The notes beneath the pieces were generated by a model that was given only the letters and a program-made list of their open reading frames with translations, was not told the DNA's origin and ran no database searches. The translations under genes were made by a program, and so were the position numbers. Shown piece after piece: positions 18,748 through 29,376 of a stretch of 44,574 bases of DNA (positions are counted from its first letter, which is position 1; each line of letters opens with the position of its first letter). This stretch comes from Candidatus Thermoplasmatota archaeon (GTDB lineage: Archaea; Thermoplasmatota; E2; DHVEG-1): positions 1 through 44,574 of the forward strand of contig JAWABU010000011.1 of NCBI GenBank assembly GCA_038884455.1, in the 5' to 3' direction.

Positions 18748-21700
18748 TCAAGCATCTTTAAATAATGTTCGGATGACAACATCGTCAAGAATAGCATGAC
18801 ATCCTCCAATAACAAGGGGCTCAGAAGTCGTTACAATAGGAACGCCCATATACGAAGAGTTTTGTTTACTCTCCTCCTGATCTTCAATTCGAAGTGTCAA
18901 CGTTGCTGTTTGAAAATCATATCGAACTCGGATAAGATAAAAAACAATCAAAGGATTTACCGTGTAATTATTCCAACAAGTAATATTTTGTCCGCCTACG
19001 AAAATTGTTGCACGAATTCGTACAACATTATCGGTAACCTGACCGTACACAGCATACGCATTCTTTTTTACAATGAGACCATCAGGTTTATCTGAGTGAG
19101 CAATCGGTAGTTTAACGATTTTTACATAACCATTAAAATAAGAATATCCTCCATAAAAAATTGCATACGTTGAATCATGAACCTGAACAATTGAAAACGG
19201 AGTTGGATACCCATCAAACGGTGAATTTGGATCAAACTCGGAAAACGAATCAAACGTATCTACGATATTTCCTGTTGTTTGATCGATGCGAATCGTTTTT
19301 ATTTTTCCACTCCCTGCACGATAAAAAACAGCATATATCCTTTCTCTCAAGTGGAAAATTTGTGGATAAGAAAATCCACCTTCAAATACAAATTGGTCAA
19401 TCGGAGTTGTCGAGATAAACTTTCCAGTAGTAGTGTTCAGAGCATACACAGTCATCAGACCAGTATGTGGATACTCCCTCCTGGTGTATATTAATGTAAT
19501 AAAAGATTGCTCATCATGGGCTCCTACTTGGTTTATAGTAAAGAAATTAATTAATGATAGTTGCGAAATAGATAAGAAGTCAATAAATGTAATTGTATTA
19601 CTCGTAACTGTAAATGTTCGTAAACGGAGTACATAATCCTCATACACTGAACCAAGAACAAAAAGATTGGTATCAGCTATGCGAATTATCGATGGATAAT
19701 ACAAGCTTGAAGGAGTGCCAAATTCAGTTGGTGTTCCATGAAGATTTACTGCTCCTTCATCAGTAAATGAAACTAGTTGAATATATCCAACTGAACCTGA
19801 TATTCTATACACTAAAGGATATAGTATCTGAGATCCTTGTTGAATACTTGGACCAAGAAAAGGATACATGCCAAAATAGGAAAAATCAAAACTTTGTTTC
19901 AAGGTAATTACGATTCCATCATTCGAAATGGTAAATGTTTTGATCCATAAATTACCATTAGCACCTCGGAAGACCACAGCAAACAAATGATTCGAACCAA
20001 CCGCACGAATATAATTAAAATTTGGAGTTTCAAAGATATTTAAAAGATAAGAACTACTCGGAGATGCTAATCTTCCCAGGGAGATAACATAATTGGTGAT
20101 AATTTGATTAGATATCACTCCAGAGTTAAATATTCTGATGGTTTTAATATACGCATCATGGTTTAATCCTTGGTGAAATAGCGCATAGATACCTGAACCA
20201 TCATCCTCTTTTAGTTTATACATAGCATTATTGTCATAAACACAAAATAAACCAAGTGTATGGACACCACGAACCGGATACGTATCATCAATCATCCCCC
20301 CAGAACTAAACTGAACTGTTTTAAGTACACCATCATAATTTTTTTGCCGATATACAACACCAAACAAAGAATTACTGATAAGAAAAATTTGAGGTTCATA
20401 CGGATCAGCATTACTATTAACTCGCAGTTGAATAATGATACTATCTTTTATTGAAGGAGTAATAACGCCGGTATTAACATTTATTTCAATTGTTTTAATT
20501 ATACAACAATATGTATCTGAAGACCCTGAAGGACCACGATAGACAATAGCGTAGTAACCCATATCCCCAGATCGTTCAAGTTCGATAATATCAGGTTCAA
20601 AAAAATGATTGACAGCTGGTTCGAATGTATAACTAGTAATAAGTTGATAATTAGTATCAGTATATCGAAATGTTCTTATTTTTCCAACAATCTGCGAAGA
20701 ATCCTCTGAAGGTCCACCATAAACAACAGCAATAAGAGGTTCAGAACCATCAGCAACTTTAATAATCTCAGGCGACTGACAATTTCCAGCATCTAATGAA
20801 TTGTCGCGTAGACTAATTGAATGCACATGAAACTGATTTGGATTTGTCTTTTTTATTTTTATTGTTCGAAATGCCCCATCACCATGCATAAAAGCAACAG
20901 TAAAATAATAAAAATTTGCATCCTCTTTTATTTTTAATACTTCTGGTTGAATCGCTTTTCCTTCAGCAAGTGGATTACTCGAATAATTATGAGAAAAGTT
21001 ACCGATCGTACTCATGAAAGTTAGTGAACCACTACTAGTTACCCGGAATGTCTCAACAATACCTAGATAATTTACTCCAAGTGAATAGACTACAACAAAA
21101 TAACGACTTTCATCAGAGATACTATCAATGAAATCAATATCTGGATGATAACAACGGGTATGCGCTGATCGAACAATACCTGGGTTTCCTGGTGGTATTT
21201 GAATAAAACCAGTATTCGTTATATAAAGTGTTCTCAAGCCAATACCGTTTCCCCCGCCTCGACTCCAAACAAGAACAAATACATTATTTGGGCCTCCAGA
21301 TCGAATAATCTTTGGATTAAAACAACCAACACCCGACTGATTCTGAAAAACAAAAAAATCAATAAAACAACCATTCGTCGTATTGACTATACTCCCATCA
21401 TTTCGTATCTTCACAGTTACAAGATAACCATGGGGAGAAGCATTCTGATTTCGACTTACAATAGCATAGATTTTCCCATCACCTGTATCAGAAACAAAAG
21501 CAACATCAGCTTCATAACAATCATAGTATCTTGGTCCAAAACTTGATAAACCACCAGCAATATTCGAAACGATCGATCCGACGTTCTTATCAGCATATTC
21601 TAATGGCTTCATTTTAAAATCAATTTGAAGATTCTTGGTCAAATCCAATGAATTACTATCAGGAACTTGGACATAATCATCGATTCCATCAAAACTCAAA

Positions 21701-22722
21701 GCATAATCAGTTGAATATGAATTTTCTCGTTGAACCCATGAGGGACCGATCATACCTGGTTGAAGTGTACCATTATTATAGTTTCTTGTTTGGTCATAAG
21801 CAATACGACCAGTTCCTTCATCAAACTTCCAATGGCCAACTATTTCACTTTTTGTGACAAAAATAAGACTATCCCCATATTTAATATATGGTTGATTGTT
21901 ATAGGTATACGCTATTGCTGCACGAAAACGATACGTGGTTTCAGAATCCAATCCAATAATTTCGAAACCAAAATTTGCAGCAACTGGGCGGTTGTCATCA
22001 ATATTTGCCGACATCACGTAATTGTGTTGTGGTGGATTTGTAGGATTTTGTGGATCTAAAGGCAACAAGGTATGATCAATCGAGCAATATTGAATCATAA
22101 CATAACGAGCAGTAAATCGACTAAAATCAATAAAATTATAATATAAAGAAACCGATGCTGTGGTCAGATCAGTTGTAGGATCAACATGTGTTAGAACATA
22201 GGGAACATCCCCTTTTTCACCGGTTTGTAAAGTCACATCAAGAATAATCCGATGTGTTGAAATATCCTCAATGCGACCTACAACCTCCATGTTTCCAAGA
22301 GAAACACTTTGAGTATAGGTTACCTCGTCACCAATCTTCCAACGATGCTCTGACCCGCTAAAAGCAAAACCATCTGTAGATTCACCAAGAATATACGAGT
22401 GTGTCTCTCCAGCAATGATCACCGATACTTTAATTTTTGAAACAAGTTCATCTCCCCCAAGATGACGAAAAACAACAGAATTACCTTCAATAGAACCAAC
22501 AAGAGTTACCTGTTGGGTTAGCTCATGAGTATAACTTGTCGATACCTGCGTTACCAAAAGATACAATGATGAAAACAATGCGATAGATATCGACAGCAAT
22601 AAAATAGTTCCAAGTATCTCAGAGACAGCATTATTCTTCTTGAAAAAAACAGATGCTTTTTGTTGTATAAAACATAAAAAATAATGCTTCTTTCTAGGAT
22701 AAAAAAACCTATGGATTGCCAT
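18748..22722 (-). CDS. Giant pilin-like protein with split LamG holding 14 propeller repeats
   Basis: About 1,324 aa from ATG 22722 (1,331 from ATG 22743; both overlap the gene upstream; GGTGG lies about 10 nt before 22722). A long basic leader ends in KKNNAVSEILGTILLLSISI, an archaeal type IV pilin N-terminus (cleavage expected near the Ala). Then a pilin-like beta domain (to about 190), an FN3-like domain (about 190-300) and a LamG first half (GHWKFDEGTG, YALSFDGIDDYVQVPD). From about 400 to 1,218 come 14 repeats of the pattern P-x-I-x-x-I, YAIVY, G-x-IKT-x-x-I-x(3)-G-x-I. The last 110 residues are the LamG second half (LIVKKNAYAVYG to VIGGCHAILDDVVI). Fourteen repeats suit two seven-bladed propellers. 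It is predicted to be exported by the ATPase/T2SF machine of the same operon and held in or on a pilus. Ligand unknown. Confidence 0.8.
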   Translation of the reverse strand: MAIHRFFYPRKKHYFLCFIQQKASVFFKKNNAVSEILGTILLLSISIALFSSLYLLVTQVSTSYTHELTQQVTLVGSIEGNSVVFRHLGGDELVSKIKVSVIIAGETHSYILGESTDGFAFSGSEHRWKIGDEVTYTQSVSLGNMEVVGRIEDISTHRIILDVTLQTGEKGDVPYVLTHVDPTTDLTTASVSLYYNFIDFSRFTARYVMIQYCSIDHTLLPLDPQNPTNPPQHNYVMSANIDDNRPVAANFGFEIIGLDSETTYRFRAAIAYTYNNQPYIKYGDSLIFVTKSEIVGHWKFDEGTGRIAYDQTRNYNNGTLQPGMIGPSWVQRENSYSTDYALSFDGIDDYVQVPDSNSLDLTKNLQIDFKMKPLEYADKNVGSIVSNIAGGLSSFGPRYYDCYEADVAFVSDTGDGKIYAIVSRNQNASPHGYLVTVKIRNDGSIVNTTNGCFIDFFVFQNQSGVGCFNPKIIRSGGPNNVFVLVWSRGGGNGIGLRTLYITNTGFIQIPPGNPGIVRSAHTRCYHPDIDFIDSISDESRYFVVVYSLGVNYLGIVETFRVTSSGSLTFMSTIGNFSHNYSSNPLAEGKAIQPEVLKIKEDANFYYFTVAFMHGDGAFRTIKIKKTNPNQFHVHSISLRDNSLDAGNCQSPEIIKVADGSEPLIAVVYGGPSEDSSQIVGKIRTFRYTDTNYQLITSYTFEPAVNHFFEPDIIELERSGDMGYYAIVYRGPSGSSDTYCCIIKTIEINVNTGVITPSIKDSIIIQLRVNSNADPYEPQIFLISNSLFGVVYRQKNYDGVLKTVQFSSGGMIDDTYPVRGVHTLGLFCVYDNNAMYKLKEDDGSGIYALFHQGLNHDAYIKTIRIFNSGVISNQIITNYVISLGRLASPSSSYLLNIFETPNFNYIRAVGSNHLFAVVFRGANGNLWIKTFTISNDGIVITLKQSFDFSYFGMYPFLGPSIQQGSQILYPLVYRISGSVGYIQLVSFTDEGAVNLHGTPTEFGTPSSLYYPSIIRIADTNLFVLGSVYEDYVLRLRTFTVTSNTITFIDFLSISQLSLINFFTINQVGAHDEQSFITLIYTRREYPHTGLMTVYALNTTTGKFISTTPIDQFVFEGGFSYPQIFHLRERIYAVFYRAGSGKIKTIRIDQTTGNIVDTFDSFSEFDPNSPFDGYPTPFSIVQVHDSTYAIFYGGYSYFNGYVKIVKLPIAHSDKPDGLIVKKNAYAVYGQVTDNVVRIRATIFVGGQNITCWNNYTVNPLIVFYLIRVRYDFQTATLTLRIEDQEESKQNSSYMGVPIVTTSEPLVIGGCHAILDDVVIRTLFKDA

Positions 22723-25700
22723 ACCGTTCATCCCACCATTCATTAAATTTTGAACTATGATACGCTATATCAAAAACGTTATCATAAATTTCAAATTCAT
22801 CATAAAAAGCATTAAAGCCAGACGATCCACAATAATTTCTGCCTATGTAAAAGTTCACTTCTTTAATAACCTCAAGTTCAATCCTTTTCAGTTGTAAAAA
22901 ACCTCCTGGGAGAGATGGAAGAGAATAAAAAAATGGATTTTGATTCTTATCAAAATAATTCGACAACGTCATAAAACCAGATCCACCCGATTTATATCGG
23001 AAAACTATGTAATTCCAACAATCTGAGACGAGAGGAACAGAAACCGTCAATGTGCGATCGCTCGTATCAATTATTGATGCATACACAACATGATCGTACA
23101 CAGAAATATTGAAAATGTTATACTCTTGTGAATCATATCCAATAATAGTACACATTCTTTTTTCCTGATTAAGAGAAATCAAATGAACAACAGCATCTTC
23201 TTCTGGACCTTGTGCTACCAAAAGCAATTTATACGGAGATTCTGACAAATCAACAGGTAAGAACCGAGCAAATAAATAATTTTTTTGTATACTTTTATAA
23301 GCATCAATGCTACTGACATCTCCTTTTTGTAGATTGATACGAACTGTTGCTAATTGTAAAAAACCATTACCGAATGGAGAAGTATGAAACATGAATGTAT
23401 CCTCAAAAACACGAACAAGTGAAATATAACTATTACTTTCAAAGAACTGTATTGTGCTTAAAGAAATTGCCGATCCATCCTCAGAAATTGTGAACACAGC
23501 AAAACCACTGAATCCTGGAGCCTCAAGATGTGTATACGTAAGTACGTAGATTTCTCCTTCATGAATAATTGTTGGAAAAGCAAGAGAACCAAAGAGCGAA
23601 AAAATCTCAATAGGTCGTTCAATGATTCTTTGAGGGGCCCCTTCAAAAAAAGAATAAGTAATAACAGACGAACCGAATACAAAAGCAAAAATATTAGTAA
23701 CTTGAGAAATACGAATAACATCACAACCATACTGTGGACAAGGCCCAACATTTGTAATAACATCATAATACTCTGGATCGTTTTGTATAGTTATGGTACC
23801 TCCATCGGTAATTTGGCATGATTGAACAACAAAAACAGTTTGTCCAGTATACAAACCTCCATAACATACTATATAACTCTGGTTTTCAAGTGGATACATT
23901 TTCGGGTAATATACTTTAGTAATACCAGAAACTGAAGGAACAAACAGCGTAGGCCCATCAAGTAGTGGATGTGTAATTATTCCATTGTCATTGATTTGTA
24001 CAGTAACAATATACCCTTGAGAAGAGGGCGATCCTGGATTTGTTTGATAGACAATTGCATATACTGTGGTATGAACTCGAAGAATCCTCGGATTAAAACA
24101 ATCATCAGCAAATTTAAAAACGTCAATGAATACACCTGGCTCGACACCAGTTCCACCAACAGGTCTACCAATCATTGAAAAAATTTTGTTGACAGCAAAT
24201 GTCTTTATGTATCCTCCGTCGTTCTCCCCTCGACAGACAACCGCATAATAATAGTAATTTGTATCGTGAGAAAGAAGAATTGTATCAGGGGTGAAAAAAT
24301 TTTGACAACCAACATATGCTGAATCAATTAGTGAAATAGTAACACTTGTTTCAGATATGACAGAAATTGTTAATGTTTTAATAATCCCATTATTATCATC
24401 GTTTGAATATGATGAAGAAAGTTTCTTACAAAACATCGCATATAACGGTTGAGGAGTTTCATAGTTTGTATATACAAAAACAGGCCAGCCGATTACTGAT
24501 TGTTCAACGATAAAATTGTCTCTAACAAGACGAATTCCGTTTAGAGAATAATGATTCATAGTAACATTGATTATATCAAGATATGCGTAATTATTAACCC
24601 CTCGAAAGGATACCGCAAAAAAAGCAGAAGATCCAATGATTTGAGATAGCCTTACAATCCGGAATTCACTAAATTGAGAACCTTCAATATCAATAGATGG
24701 ATATGTTTTTGGACCTAGACTACTATCAATAAAATCATCTCGTGGAGGACTATCAATAACACCAGTATCTGGAATTTCAACGATTACCACCCGCCCGATA
24801 CTTGCATGTTCATCATCAAGACCTGCATAGTACACAATAGCAAACAAACCAGTATCAGACACCTTAATGATCTGAGGAGTTACACCATTTAAATCATCAA
24901 ATAAACAAGCATTCAACGAAGAAGTAACGATAGCTCCTGTTGTCGGATTGATGTTAAAGGAACGGAGCCGACCATCATGATCAAAATCCTCGTAGACAAC
25001 AACAAAGGTATCGGAATCAACCATAGCAATATCAGCAGCATAAACAATTCCTTCATTGTCAGCATCTCCTACTGGAACAGTAGTATACATATTAACATGA
25101 CTTATTGATGTGATACTACTCCCAGTTTGAGAGATACTAAACGTTTTAACAATTCCCCTGTAATCTGATGTTGCATACACACAGGCAAAAAAATAATTAC
25201 CTCCAGAAGTACTACAATACACAATATCTGGAACAAAACACACGCTATCTTGACCAGAAAAAACATATTCAGAAATTGGAGTGTCTGAAATATCACCAGC
25301 TGCAGAAATTTGAAATGTTTTTATTCTTCCAATATCACTTGGCCCAGTATAAATAACCCCAAAAATATCACCAGAAATATGGAACATTTTCGGATTCTGA
25401 CATGAACCTAATTCAAAAATAAATACATCAAAATATGTTGTCGTACTATCTTTTGATAAAACCTGACCAGAGAAATCTGTTTTTTTTACCTTAAGGGTTA
25501 CGATAGCACCTTTCTTTTCTGTTGTTGAACCGGTTCGACCAGCCAACGCAAGGGTAATATTTTCTGACTCTGTTCCAACATAAATACAATCTGTTTCATA
25601 AAAACCGATATACGAATTACCAAATGTAGAAAAAGAATTAAAAACATTGTCTGGAACATTACAAAATTTACCATCAGCATGCTCACCAGGTTTAACCCAA

Positions 25701-26815
25701 CCTTCACACGTCATTTGTTCAACAGGGTTTATCAAACCCTGTGATAAATCAATCGATATATAATCATCATATCCATCCAGCTCAAGCGCTGAACCTCCTT
25801 TGACCGTATTGTCAGGTACGGTCTGCCATTGAGGCCGAAGAAACATAGGATTGTCAGGATATAATTCACCATGATGTTGATGTGGGCCAGAATCAAACGC
25901 AGTAAGCCCTTGTCCTTCATCAAACTTCCAATTTGCAAGAAGATTTGTTAGTGTCGAGAAACTTTGAATCGAAGAACTCAACAATTCAAGGGTTTGTTCA
26001 ACTCCTTGATCATCACGATAGGTATACTTGATTTGTGCTTGGTAGTGATATCGTGTTCCCATATCAAGATCACCTACAGTCTCATCATAAAAATCCTGGA
26101 TGGCATCGGTGGAATACCAAGAGGTATAGAATTTATTGTTTGGATCCGCGCTTTTCCAATATATAAACCGAATGTTACGACCACTAAATTCTTGAAATTT
26201 AAAATCATACGACATATGAAATATTGCTGATGTCTGAGCAATGCTCGTTGCAGGAAGCGTGGTAACAACCGGCCCAACAGCAGATAATCCTTCCTGGAGA
26301 ATACTTTTATATATCACTGCATTCACCGAAGGATTAAAAATCGTAACTACAATTTCACTTGCAGCTATCTGATACGAGGGTAATCCAAAAGTCGTAGACA
26401 GAGAGGAGTCAAAAGAAAAAGATTCACCGATATCAAACATATTATTCTGATTTACATCGTTTGTACCTAAAAATATTTGTAACGATTGTGTTTTTGTATG
26501 TTCACCTACCGCAATTGTTACAATGCAATCTCCAGTAATTGATTCACCACCATAATGATGAATATAGATGACAGGAATGTCAACGGTTCCAAGAAGACTT
26601 GTTTTTGGAATACTTTGAGGAAAATAAACTGAAAGAACAGAAAAAACAACTACAGACAATACTATAAAAAGTGCCACGCCAATCGTAACAAGCAACATGG
26701 TTCCAACAACTTCAGAAACCCCTCTAGTATCATACCGGAAATCTTTTTGAAACAAACGACGATCCGATTGATACTTCTTCTGTAGAAGAGCTAGTTGTCG
26801 CCATTCTTTTTTCAT
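22709..26815 (-). CDS. Giant pilin-like protein with split LamG holding 14 repeats (second paralogue)
   Basis: 1,368 aa. Leader of about 30 residues rich in K/R, then DTRGVSEVVGTMLLVTIGVA, a textbook archaeal pilin N-terminus with the signal-peptidase site before or after the Gly. Beta-sandwich pilin domain to about 185, FN3-like domain to about 290, LamG first half at about 293-380 (LANWKFDEGQG, ALELDGYDDYISID, CEGWVKPG), 14 repeats to about 1,205 (for example NPRILRVHTTVYAIVYQ, then GYIVTVQINDNGII), and the LamG second half at the end (YASIIDTSDRTLTVSV, CWNYIVFRY, FYIGRNYCG, AFYDEFEIYD). GGTGAT before the ATG is complementary to the 16S tail. It starts 20 nt after the 838-aa paralogue and its end overlaps the next gene, so the three are one operon. 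Surface role and fold are inferred; target molecule unknown. Confidence 0.8.
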   Translation of the reverse strand: MKKEWRQLALLQKKYQSDRRLFQKDFRYDTRGVSEVVGTMLLVTIGVALFIVLSVVVFSVLSVYFPQSIPKTSLLGTVDIPVIYIHHYGGESITGDCIVTIAVGEHTKTQSLQIFLGTNDVNQNNMFDIGESFSFDSSLSTTFGLPSYQIAASEIVVTIFNPSVNAVIYKSILQEGLSAVGPVVTTLPATSIAQTSAIFHMSYDFKFQEFSGRNIRFIYWKSADPNNKFYTSWYSTDAIQDFYDETVGDLDMGTRYHYQAQIKYTYRDDQGVEQTLELLSSSIQSFSTLTNLLANWKFDEGQGLTAFDSGPHQHHGELYPDNPMFLRPQWQTVPDNTVKGGSALELDGYDDYISIDLSQGLINPVEQMTCEGWVKPGEHADGKFCNVPDNVFNSFSTFGNSYIGFYETDCIYVGTESENITLALAGRTGSTTEKKGAIVTLKVKKTDFSGQVLSKDSTTTYFDVFIFELGSCQNPKMFHISGDIFGVIYTGPSDIGRIKTFQISAAGDISDTPISEYVFSGQDSVCFVPDIVYCSTSGGNYFFACVYATSDYRGIVKTFSISQTGSSITSISHVNMYTTVPVGDADNEGIVYAADIAMVDSDTFVVVYEDFDHDGRLRSFNINPTTGAIVTSSLNACLFDDLNGVTPQIIKVSDTGLFAIVYYAGLDDEHASIGRVVIVEIPDTGVIDSPPRDDFIDSSLGPKTYPSIDIEGSQFSEFRIVRLSQIIGSSAFFAVSFRGVNNYAYLDIINVTMNHYSLNGIRLVRDNFIVEQSVIGWPVFVYTNYETPQPLYAMFCKKLSSSYSNDDNNGIIKTLTISVISETSVTISLIDSAYVGCQNFFTPDTILLSHDTNYYYYAVVCRGENDGGYIKTFAVNKIFSMIGRPVGGTGVEPGVFIDVFKFADDCFNPRILRVHTTVYAIVYQTNPGSPSSQGYIVTVQINDNGIITHPLLDGPTLFVPSVSGITKVYYPKMYPLENQSYIVCYGGLYTGQTVFVVQSCQITDGGTITIQNDPEYYDVITNVGPCPQYGCDVIRISQVTNIFAFVFGSSVITYSFFEGAPQRIIERPIEIFSLFGSLAFPTIIHEGEIYVLTYTHLEAPGFSGFAVFTISEDGSAISLSTIQFFESNSYISLVRVFEDTFMFHTSPFGNGFLQLATVRINLQKGDVSSIDAYKSIQKNYLFARFLPVDLSESPYKLLLVAQGPEEDAVVHLISLNQEKRMCTIIGYDSQEYNIFNISVYDHVVYASIIDTSDRTLTVSVPLVSDCWNYIVFRYKSGGSGFMTLSNYFDKNQNPFFYSLPSLPGGFLQLKRIELEVIKEVNFYIGRNYCGSSGFNAFYDEFEIYDNVFDIAYHSSKFNEWWDERYGNP

Positions 26816-26835
26816 AGTACATCACCGATACGTTT

Positions 26836-29352
26836 TTAATAATTATTTTTTCCAATTTTTAAATAATCGATATATCCATAGAAAGGACCCATAAAAATAT
26901 CAACAGGTACAACAACCATCGTACCGTGACCTTGTTTTGTAAATATATTACTACCAACTTGAAAACGCATCTGATTATTCATATATTCTAATGATATCTC
27001 TACCCAACCAGATGGCTTATCTGCAACAAGTTCATATTTCACACCACCCATTGTACATATTTCTGCGATGAGAAACGGGCCATTTGCTTTCACTGCAAAA
27101 ACAGCATTCTTTTCAATGATTACTTGATATCGTATGTCGCACGAAACACGAATTGTCGAAAGAAAACCTTTCACAGTACTAAATAGACCGCCGAAACACA
27201 TAATCGCAGTATCAGACGACATTGGGATGAGTTTTACAAAACAACCAGGATCAGTATACGTATATCTATCAAGAAGGCAAGGTTGAATATACCCATTTTG
27301 ATTAATTTTAATGGTACTTACCGTAGAAGTATATGATGGAAGTACAACATACGCAAGAGTATAGAGATCATTTCTCATCGAGATAATCTTCATATCTTGA
27401 GCATAAAAAGGACAGATGTATGAATCAATCGTATTTATAGAAAAAGCACCTCGTTCTTGGGAGATATATATGGTTTGAACAAAACTATATCGATCCATTT
27501 GAGCCCATGCTTGACTATAACAGATTGCAAAAATACCTGAAGTACTATTTATCGCGATAATATCTGGTTTAAATCCTAATTGATCATATTGAAATGAAGC
27601 ATTGGCAACAGAATACAATCCAATCTTACCGGTATACGGATTGATATAAAAAATATTAATATTCAGTTGACGTATCGGTACTGTTGAATCACCTCCATAA
27701 ATCACCGCGTAGTAGTTATCGGTTACATGAATAATGTCAACTTCAGTACAATACGGATACGGCAACTTTCTTGTATCGATTTGAGTCACACCAGAAGGCG
27801 AAATCGTTAAAGTAATAATACCACCAGTCTCAATCGGTTTTACTGGATTGTAATGACCGCCAAAACATACAGCATAGATATCTCTTTCAATATGGATCAT
27901 TGTTGGTTTCCATCCGTAATACGGACCAAGAACTACTTGCTTTGTATCAATCAATGAGATACTTCCTGTCGTTGGGTTGATCAGTAATCGTAGATATGCC
28001 CATTGGGGAGTCGCAAAATCACTACTCCCCGCAGCAATAACAATATACATATCATTTGAAATATAATATATACATGGATTTAGATAATAGATATTTTTAG
28101 TAATGGTTTTCGTATCTCTAATCCCACCAATAGAACCATCGGTATTTACCTGTACCGTAAAGATATACAGATTTGATGTTGTACCATCAGTGCAAACGAT
28201 GACAACATCATTAGTAGACCCATAAACAGGAATCATATCTGGAGAATAGCACACATTGTTAAAAAAAGAACCCCCGAAAAGTTTCTGGTCAATACGTTGA
28301 ATTTTTCCAAAAAAATCATTCGATGAGGCTTCCTCAAATTTCGCTCTAAAATTTACCTTAAACGAATCAGTAACATCAAATTTATGATGATATGGAATAA
28401 CCACTCGATCATCGACATCTTCATCAAAAAAAACCGCATCATATCCATCCTCTTGTTGATAACTTACATCATACGGAGCTTGAAACGAAGAACCATGAAC
28501 TTTTGGTTCCATTCCATCGTGTAATAAAGTTTCTTCGGTCGTGAATTGATAGTCTGCTCGTGGAGTAGTATAGGTCCAAAAAATCACAGTCGTACTATGT
28601 TTGGTTATCGTTGTTCCAAGAGAATTGATATATTTCAGATGTGCTGAAACACTAATTTGTGTACCCCTTGGAAGACTGCTCAGCTCAGTAGAAATCGTGT
28701 TCTTAATCCCGTTTTTCAAAACATATTTTGTATATTCAGTGGTTGCAACGGTATACGTAAAAGACAAAGCATCTTCTCCGGTATACGAAGAAAAAAAATC
28801 ATAGTTGATAAAATCATAAAAAAGACTTACCGTCGCACGCCATGTCCCATCCACATCCTCAGTAATCGTATTCTCAACAACAGGATTCATAACAACATAT
28901 GGACTTTCCTGTAGCACCTTGTCAAGAATAACAAGATTATTCTCACGATCCACAATTTTTACATGTACATACGCATCAGGTAATTCTGGCTGCCCCTGAT
29001 ACGTTATCGATTGACCAATCGACCACTGCATAGAAAACGTCTCTCCAACCGTCTTTTTTGTAACAACCTCTGAACCATCTGGATTTTCAGCCGAGCCAGG
29101 ATACCGAATTGTATAGACAATCTCTACAGAGGGGCTCAGCGCTTCACCACCCTTATGCAACAAGACAATCTTATCATCTTCAACAGCACCAACGATATTA
29201 ACAAAACGGCGTTCAGGACCCTGCATATTCGCCCAAGGATTTACAATTACTAATGTTAGAACAGAAAAAACAGATACTGCAAAACTAATCATCAGTAACG
29301 TTCCAAGTGTCTCAGACACAGCATCAGTAGTTTGTAACTTTTTCAGTATCAT
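26836..29352 (-). CDS. Large pilin-like protein with split LamG holding seven repeats (third paralogue)
   Basis: 838 aa. Short leader MILKKLQTT, then DAVSETLGTLLMISFAVSVF, an archaeal pilin N-terminus. Pilin beta domain to about 170, FN3-like domain to about 265, LamG first half about 267-350 (YDAVFFDEDVDDRVVIPYH, SFKVNFRAKF), seven repeats about 367-740 (for example KPTMIHIERDIYAVCFGG and GWKP, YCTEV, GFKPD unit starts), LamG second half 740-838 (AVFAVKANG, WVEISLEYMNNQMRFQVG, DIFMGPFYGYIDYLKIG). Same architecture as the two larger neighbours but with one propeller instead of two. GAGGTG sits about 9 nt before the ATG. It is the first pilin after the secretion genes, 24 nt from the T2SF gene. 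It may be the ancestral form from which the 14-repeat proteins arose by doubling, or a distinct tip subunit. Confidence 0.8.
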   Translation of the reverse strand: MILKKLQTTDAVSETLGTLLMISFAVSVFSVLTLVIVNPWANMQGPERRFVNIVGAVEDDKIVLLHKGGEALSPSVEIVYTIRYPGSAENPDGSEVVTKKTVGETFSMQWSIGQSITYQGQPELPDAYVHVKIVDRENNLVILDKVLQESPYVVMNPVVENTITEDVDGTWRATVSLFYDFINYDFFSSYTGEDALSFTYTVATTEYTKYVLKNGIKNTISTELSSLPRGTQISVSAHLKYINSLGTTITKHSTTVIFWTYTTPRADYQFTTEETLLHDGMEPKVHGSSFQAPYDVSYQQEDGYDAVFFDEDVDDRVVIPYHHKFDVTDSFKVNFRAKFEEASSNDFFGKIQRIDQKLFGGSFFNNVCYSPDMIPVYGSTNDVVIVCTDGTTSNLYIFTVQVNTDGSIGGIRDTKTITKNIYYLNPCIYYISNDMYIVIAAGSSDFATPQWAYLRLLINPTTGSISLIDTKQVVLGPYYGWKPTMIHIERDIYAVCFGGHYNPVKPIETGGIITLTISPSGVTQIDTRKLPYPYCTEVDIIHVTDNYYAVIYGGDSTVPIRQLNINIFYINPYTGKIGLYSVANASFQYDQLGFKPDIIAINSTSGIFAICYSQAWAQMDRYSFVQTIYISQERGAFSINTIDSYICPFYAQDMKIISMRNDLYTLAYVVLPSYTSTVSTIKINQNGYIQPCLLDRYTYTDPGCFVKLIPMSSDTAIMCFGGLFSTVKGFLSTIRVSCDIRYQVIIEKNAVFAVKANGPFLIAEICTMGGVKYELVADKPSGWVEISLEYMNNQMRFQVGSNIFTKQGHGTMVVVPVDIFMGPFYGYIDYLKIGKNNY

Positions 29353-29376
29353 TACCTATTCCACCTCAGTAGTGCA

